58,333 bases of DNA, from NCBI GenBank assembly GCA_024279915.1, contig JAJRRB010000012.1, forward strand, positions 1 to 58,333. Reading direction: 5' to 3'. The translations under genes were made by a program, and so were the position numbers. Positions 8,176-17,100 of the stretch are shown piece by piece. Source of the DNA: Deltaproteobacteria bacterium (GTDB lineage Bacteria; Desulfobacterota; Desulfuromonadia; Desulfuromonadales; BM103). A model generated the notes under the pieces. The model did not search any database, had not been told where the DNA came from, and worked only from the letters and a program-made list of their open reading frames with translations. How positions within the stretch are numbered: position 1 is the stretch's first letter; the number at the start of each line of letters is the position of its first letter.

Positions 8176-11100
8176 ATGACGGCTACAGGAAAAAGCTTAT
8201 CTCTGAAAGCTTTTCTCATATCAGCCTATCTGTTTCTTAACGTAACCACTGTTGTCGCCGCTGGTGAAACAACAGCTGGTACGATGACGGCTACGCCAGG
8301 GAACGAATCGCTGGCAATCATCGCGCCCTATGTCGAAGATGGTATAGGCAACAACAGCCTTCTGATCGAATGGGATGAGAACAGCGGAGATTGGGGGACT
8401 CTCCTGGGAAGCATTTCACTCACCAACACACCCACCCCCTACTCCTACACCATTGAAGATCTCAACAACGGCTCCACTTATCAGGTTCGAGTAACCTGGC
8501 AGGATGCCGACAACATCGTTGATCCGATTCAGACCCTGACCAACCTGATTCCTTGCAACAGCCTGATTCACAGTTCCCTGTCCACGGCTTCTACCAAATG
8601 GGCGCCCAATGGCTGGGGAGTACCCAACGGCAAATACGGCGAGTTCACCTGTCAAACCTGCCATCAACGCAATTCTGGGAACATCAAACGTATAAAGAAT
8701 ATTTTGGCAGTAACTGACCAGGTCGCCCGGGATGCCGGAGATCGTTTTCCAATCGAACAAAACTCAGGTACGGTTAATTTCCAGGAGACTACAGGCACCA
8801 ACAGTTTTGGCGACGACAACCGGACTGATCGATCAGTCTCCGACATGATCTGCGAGGCCTGCCACAGTACTACGACAGTACATCGCTACAACTCGACATC
8901 CGGAATCACTGATTTCAACCACATGGGTGCAAATCAACAAGATTGTGTCGACTGCCATCAGCATAACCAAGGGTTTAAAGCCGGATGCGATGGCTGCCAT
9001 GACTATCCACCCGCAACCAATGCTCACAGCCTACATGCCGACACGTTAAGTTATGACTGCAGCGAATGCCATTTCGGCAACACGCACAACCCGAACAATG
9101 TCGCAACCACACCGGCCCAGTTCCAGACTGATTACGACAGGAATGAAGTCGACGTAGCTTTCGATCCAGCCGGCTTCAACTCAGACACAAATAACGGGTC
9201 ATCACTCGGCGTAGCTTTTTATTCGTCTAACGCCTCATCCGATTTGGCCACTTGTGCAAACCTAACCTGTCACAATCCGGATACGGCGTTTACCGGCAAA
9301 GGCTCAGACAATACCACCAACAACATCCCGACCTGGGGAAGTACCATCACCGATTGCCGTACTTGTCATACTACTGCAGGATATTATGACGGCGGAACAC
9401 ATAGTCAACATGAAGCTCCTTTTGACTGGGCTGGAGAAAAGGTTGAGTGCATAGAATGCCACAGCAAGATTAATGTTGGAGATCCCGAGACCAACGGCAC
9501 AGACAGTCGGCATGCCAATAAAATTCTGAATATCGACCAGGAGGATGATTACCCAATACTCGTTGATGCCAACCTGACATTCCGGACTGACATAACCGCT
9601 GTTTATACAGATGGTGCGGTAGGAACCATGACCATGGGCAGATGCGCTACGGTTTACTGCCATGGCAGCTTTCCGAACAACCCCTATATTGGCAAAAACG
9701 CCACATGGTATTGGGGCTTGTCAAGCAATGTAACGTCATCAAATTGTTACGCCTGTCATTGGTATGACTACCAATTACCATCGACACGCGATCGATCCCA
9801 CCTGGTTCATAATGACGAGGAGATAATCTACCTGTATGGTCCTCAAAAAAGTTGTCTTAGCTGTCACGAGGGCGCTATGGGCAGCCCATTACATGGCAAT
9901 GGCAAAGTAGACCTCCTCCATTCTTCTGACGGTAGCCTTGCCAACACAACTCTTTGTGACAACTGCCACGGCACAGCCGCCGGTGTTGCCGAGGCAAAAA
10001 ACTTTTGGCGCAACAATGACAAGCTGGCTTCTCCGAACCACCGGATAACGGACTGTCTCTATTGCCATAATGCCACTACCCCTGCAAGCAGTGATGTTGA
10101 CAGAGCAACAGGTGACCCGGTCGGTCTATTCGCAGCGTCGATGGATCATTTTGCATCGTCCGGTCACGGCAATAGTGGCCCATACAATGTGACCAGCAAC
10201 AACGGACCAGGCTATGCGTGTACGATTTGCCATACCCCTGACAGTAATCATATTTACGATTCGTCAGGAGCAGCACGACTTCGTGCAGTTGCAGATGACG
10301 GCCTGGATTACACCTCAAAAGCAACGGAACAGTGTCTGGATTGTCACAAGCCGGGCAAGTCCACCCCAGGAACACTCGGTAAAGACTCCGTTTCGGAGGC
10401 GTCAATTCATTCGGGAGCAATATTTGACAACTTCAACACTGACGCATCTGCTGTATACCCGGCCTACGGCGACAAATCTGACTATTCTCTGAACTCTGGC
10501 TATCAGTGTGCCGATTGTCATGACCCGCATGGCACGACCAAGTTGGCCATGATCAAGGAAACGCTGAACGGCAGGATCGGAGGGATCGACAACCAGGTAC
10601 CAGTCAGCGGGTTTGAATCCTCCGACACTGATTTTACAGACCTTGACCCCAGCATAGATCCAGACGACGGCGTCTGCGACGTCTGCCACTCAGCCGCAGG
10701 CCCAACTCACCCGGACACCACTCAGAGCAACAATCATCATCAAGGCGAAACTGGCGATTCATGCATTGCCTGTCATAGTCATGAATACAGCTTTGCCGCA
10801 ACGGGATCCCACATAAAGGTCTTTGACTCGGTCCTGCCTGCAGAAGACCATAGCGCTTCCTTTGGCAACAACGTCATCACGACCATTCACGATCTGACCT
10901 TCACGGTGAAAAACAACGGCGCAGGGGCCTTGGCCCTCGGTTCGATTGCCTCCACAGACGCCCTTGCGACACCTTTCAGCATCGTCAACGACAACTGTTC
11001 AGACAGATCCCTCACACCGACAGAAATGTGTACTTTTAAGGTTCAGTTTTCACCAACAACCATCGGGTCATTTAACGACACATTCGACATCCCGAGCGAC

Positions 11101-14100
11101 GATACGGTCAACAACCCGATCACCATCTCCGTAGACGGTAACGGCACAGCTCATGCCCCGGATATTACAATCGTTGATCCGATTGGCAACCCTCACGATC
11201 TGGCTCTGCCTTTCAGTACAACTGAACTTGGCCTGAGCAGCACTCAGACTGTGACCATCCGCAACGATGGTACGCTTGACCTTATTCTTGGCTCTTTAGC
11301 CGCCGTTGACACCCTGAGCGCTCCATTCAGTCTGCAGAATGACACCTGTTCCAATACAACCATTGTACCGGGCGCGTCATGTACTTTTGACACCTTGTTC
11401 ACCCCGACTACAACCGGCACGTTCAATGACACATTTGACATTCCGAGCAACGATACAGGCGAGACTCCAGTGTCATTTAACACCAGCGGAACGGCGATAG
11501 AAGGTCTGTTTGCATACGTCGCTTCGCTTTTCAACAGCAGAGTGCTTGTTATCAGGGTGTCAAACCACACAATCGAGAAAACGATCAGTACCAACCCACC
11601 CAGATCGGCTGCGGTAACACCAGACGGCGGATTCGTCTACGTTACCAACCCGAATAATGACCGTGTCTCTGTGATCGACACTTCCACAAACACAGTCACA
11701 GCATCCATAACCGTGGGCGACCAACCTTATGTTGTTGCTGTCTCTCCAAACGGTGCCTATGTTTACGTTTCTCACTACTCAGCTTCACCGGTTTATGTCA
11801 TTCGTACAGCTGACAATACTGTTATCGATACGATCGCAGGTGGCTACAACGGAATTGTCGTATCCCCCGACAGCAATCATGTCTATGTCACTTATGGTAA
11901 TAATATTTTAGACATCAGAACCGTTGATCACAAAGTCATTGATTCGATTGCTGTTGGCGGAGTGCCCTATAGTGTAGCGGTATCTCCAGACAGTAAATTT
12001 GTCTATGCTACCAGTTATCAAAACGACACAGTTTCCGTTATTCGCACCTCAGACAATACAATAATAGAAACTGTCGGAGTGGGTGACCACCCATATGGTC
12101 TAGCAATAACACCAGACGGTTCAGCTGTTTATGTAACGAGTTTCTACGATGGGACCGTAACGGTGATTCGCACATCCGATAACACGGTTTCAGATATCAT
12201 CAACATTCCACCATTGACCGCAACGGTGCCACGTCTCAGTAACGTTGCCGTGACACCAGACAGTCGCTACGTCTATGTCACCGATGCAAACAGATCTTCA
12301 GTCTTTGTAATTCGTACTGCTGACAACACCCATATTGAAACAATCAATAACTCATCAGCCTGGAGTTTTGGGAAATTCATTGCTGCCGACGACCCGGCTG
12401 TGGCCGCCGCTGACATTGAGGTCAACGACACAGTTTCACCGACTGACGACCACGGAATCTCTTTTGGCAATATCGTCCAAGGGGAATCATCATCAACCCA
12501 AACAGTAACTATCTCCAACAATGGTGATGCTGATCTCGTGCTCGGAGCAATAAACCCGCTAACCGCTCCCTTTACTCTCTCTGTCGACACATGTTCAGGT
12601 CAAACGCTGATTCCTTCTGCGACATGTACGCTGGAGGTCTTCTTTTCACCTCTAACGCTTGGAATCACAACAGAGCATTCTGACAAAATCACTATTCCGA
12701 ACAATGATCCGAACGAAAGCCCAACAGCAGTCGCACTATTAGGCACAGGAACGGTGCCGGATATCACCGTCGATAGACTTATGGTTCCTTTTGTAGACAG
12801 GGTCAAGGACACGACCGACACACAAACCATCACCATCAGGAATGATGACGTCGGCAATCTGGTGTTCAGTGAAATTACAACGGTCGCACCTTTCTCTATT
12901 GATGTTGCAGCCAGTACCTGCGACGGCTATATCGGAGCCCCAGGGTTGGTTCAAGATGCCACATGTACTCTTGTTGTTGATTTTACCCCCACCACAGAGG
13001 GGTCATATTCACAGTCACTGAATATCGTGAGCAACGACCCGGACGAGAGCCTTGTGACAATCGGCCTTGCCGGCACTGGGACCCCAACTGCACCCGATAT
13101 TGCGTTAATCAGTCCCTATTCGACGACAGCTCCTGCCACAACGACTCTCGACTTCGGATATTTCGCCATTACTAACAGTCAGGTTCAAAAATACTTATAC
13201 GTCCGCAACGAGGGGACAGAGGATCTCTCACTTGGCACAATTTCCTTTGATGCAGATCCTGGCCCATTTTCTATAAACCAGGACTATGGACTTTCCGGAT
13301 CGACAGTACCTCCGCAGAGTATGATCAGCTCAAACTGGATGAGATTGTATTTTGATCCGACAAGTATTGGCCAATTCAACTCATCACTCTCCATACCAAA
13401 CAATGATCCTGACGAAGACCCGGCAACCCTTAATCTCACCGGTCACGGGTTTGGGAATTTGTATGCCTTCGTTACCAGTAGCTCAAATTTTATGCCTTAT
13501 TCTGTTTATTACCAATCCGATGGAACACTAACCAACACGCTTGTGTCCGGGTCGGCGACCTCCTATTATTTCAATGGAATCGCGGCGACTCCCAGCATTA
13601 CATTTTTATCATCATCGACCAACAAGCTCTTTTTATATCAGACAAGTAACCGAGCAAAGCTTGCCGAGGTTAGTATCCCTGGCTATCCCGCAGGTGTCGC
13701 CGTTACGACTGACGGAGAATTAATTTTCGTAGCACAAAAAACGGCAAATCAGGTCAGCGTTGTTTCAAGGTCACAACAGAAGATACTGACCACAATAGAT
13801 GTCGGAACCGGCCCATGGGGGATCGACATCACCCCTGATGACAATTATGTCTATGTGGTGAACCAGACTGACGGTTCGGTTTCTGTGATTAGAACAAGTG
13901 ACAATCAGGTCACCGCCACGATCAACGTAGGCACTAACCCAAGGGATGTTGTTGTTACACCAGATGGCGCCCATGTCTATGTGACAAACTACGGCAGCGG
14001 CACTGTTTCGGTCATCAGGACTTCCGATAATGAAATCGTCGATACAATCAATGTTGGAGCATCCCCCCACGGCATAACCATAACCCCGAACAACGCATTC

Positions 14101-17100
14101 GTTTATGTAAGTAATTATGATGACGACACTGTTTCCGTCATCACTACGTCTGACAACAATGTTATCAAAACAATCTCTGGAATTTCCAAACCGACGGGGA
14201 TAGATGTAACGACTGATGGGCGCTTTGTGTATGTTGTTTCATACACCTCATCGGCCGACCAAACTCTATTCAACATAATTCAGACTTCAGACCATACTGT
14301 TGAACGGACGGTCGTCTCCTCAGGGCACAAATCGACGATTCTTGGGAAGTTCATTACTCCGAACAATCCCGGAACCGTTGATTGGGACGGAGTTCCTGAC
14401 CTGAGCGACAACTGTCCTACAGTCTCGAACGCGCTTCAGACAGACAGCGACGGAGATGGTCTCGGTGACGCGTGTGATCCCTGTGCCGACGACGTGATCA
14501 ATGATGCTGACGATGACGGGATTTGCAGTGGCACGAGTTATCTGTCGCCAAAAACAGGTGGCAACGATAGCTGTCCAGCTACTCCTAACACCGATCAAGC
14601 GGATTTTGACTCAGACGGCATAGGCGATGTTTGCGACACCTGCCCGGGCGATCCTGACAATGATGCTATCGATGGCGACGGTATCTGCGGTGATGTTGAC
14701 AATTGCCCTGCCATAAGTAATGCGGATCAACTGGATTCCGATTGCGACGGTATCGGAGATGCCTGTAGTGGCGCACCTGTCTATTATGAGCCAACATCTC
14801 TGACAGCCACTTCCCTCTCCAGTACAGACATGACGATCTCCTGGCACGACAGCATGATCGGCGAAGACGGCTATCAGATTGAAAGAAAGTCTGAAGCCTG
14901 CGCCGGGGCCCTTGATTTTGATCCAGTGGCAACGGTTTACCATTACGATGATTTTGCAAACGGTATTAACTCAGCGGCCTGGAACCAGGGCTTCGTTCTA
15001 CAGTCGGAATTCGGCTCCGGTGAAGTCGTCTGGGAAGATGGTGCTGTAAAGCTGCATAGCGTAGCAAATGGTGGTGGGACCTCTACCAGTTACAACAGAT
15101 CGTTCCTGGAAGTGAAGGATTTTTCCGGAGTCTTTGCCGGAAGAGATTTCGACATACAGGTGGACTTCTCCCTACCCTACGGTGAAATCACTGCCACTGA
15201 ACACCATGTATATGCCCGCCTGGTCTTCAACTTTCCCCAGACAGATGACAATAGCAATCAGTTTTACGTTGAACGCGTTCTCGGCAAATATTTCTCGGCT
15301 GTCACGGTTAACGGGGAGCTTGAAACCGGTTCCCTGAACACCAGTGATCTTTCCGGGAAACTGCGCCTAGTGAGAAGCAATCGGAAATTGTCCGCTTATG
15401 CATGGGATAGTTCGGCCTGGGTATTGGTACTCGAACATAGTAAGCCGCTCGTCGCAGATCTTACGCCAACCTGGGCCGGAGTCGTCCAGTATGCCAAGTG
15501 CAGTGAACCGGACCCGGGGCAAGACATCACGACTTTGATTGACAATTTCAAAATTAACTATTTTGGTCCCATACCGGAGCCAAAACTTCATCTGGCAATG
15601 GACGAGACTCCCTGGCAAGGGAATATTGGTGAGGTGCTGGACAGTGCTATTGATGGCAACCACGGCGTTGCCATCGGTGGCGCTACAACAATCGTGGATT
15701 CTGAACGCGGTGTTGTCGGTTATTTTGACGGGATTGACGATTACGTGGAGATACCTGGTGACGGTACACTGCAAGATGTAACCAACACCAGTTTCAGCTT
15801 TGCAGCCTGGGTCAAACCAGTTGATGTGCCCCCGGCACTGGATCCTCTGCCAAAAGATGGGGGGCATGCCTCTGATTGGCTCTACACCGTGCTGACCAGG
15901 GCCTATCCTCCCGATGCGCTCCTCTATAATATGAACGGGCAATTCCAGTTCCGGGTGTTCAATGCTGCCTGGGATCAACCGTCAGTGGTAACACCACGAC
16001 AGTACGCTCCTGGTATCTGGCACCATCTGGTCGGAGTGACCGACGATTCAGCCAAAACATTAACTCTTTATGTGGACGGGCAAGAAGCCGCTTCCGGTCC
16101 TTATACCGGCGATTTGATAGACCTGGGCACCTCATCCTATTACATCGGCAATAGCAACCCTGGAGGAGATTGGGATTTCCGGATGAAAGGCAATGTCGAT
16201 GATGCCAAAATTTTTGACTACGCTCTAAGCAGTGCAGAAGTAAACGCACTGTATGGAGGGATGCAATTTAATGATAGCAGCCTTTCCGCAGAAACTGACT
16301 ACTGCTATCGGGTGTATCCATTCAAAAATGACAGTTGCAGTAGTTGGAACAACCATGGCTTAACATTTGAGACAACCACACTTGCAGCATGTACCGACAC
16401 CGACATTGATGGTATTTGCGACTCACAAGATACTTGCCCGGAGGATGCATTTAACGATGCGGATCATGATGGAATTTGCGCAGGCACCGGATACCTGTCT
16501 CCCAAAGCAGGTGACAATGACAACTGCCCATATATGGCAAACTCCAGCCAGGAAGACCTGGATGGGAACGGCGTTGGAGTTGCCTGCTATATTCCTCGGC
16601 CGGCCAACTCTCTACCCTCTGCAGGAGCCTCTGACCTAAACCGGAGCCCAACGTTGACTGCCAGTACCTTTGTGGGCGGCAGCGGAATTCATAAGGCCAG
16701 TCAATGGCAAATCAGCACAGCATCTGGAGTGGATTTCGATGCCAACATCGTTTACGACAGCGAACCAGTGACAGACCTCGAAGGTCATGCCATAGCAACG
16801 ACTTTAGCCAGCTATACGACCTTTTACTGGCGAGTGCGGTATCAGGACAATTTAAGTTACTGGTCCTATTTCTCAAACGTAACCTCGTTTAGCACTGTAG
16901 TAGGACTTTCAGGGGGGATTGAGGCTTGCTGGAGATTTGAAGAAGGCACCGGAAACATCGTCGGTGACAGCATTAATACAAATGATGGCACAAGGTTCGG
17001 CGCTGTATGGGAGCCAGCAGGCAACCAAGGCGGAGCAATGAGTTTTGACGGACTTGATGATCGTGTAGAGGTGCCCTCTATCAGCAGTCTTAACGAACTC

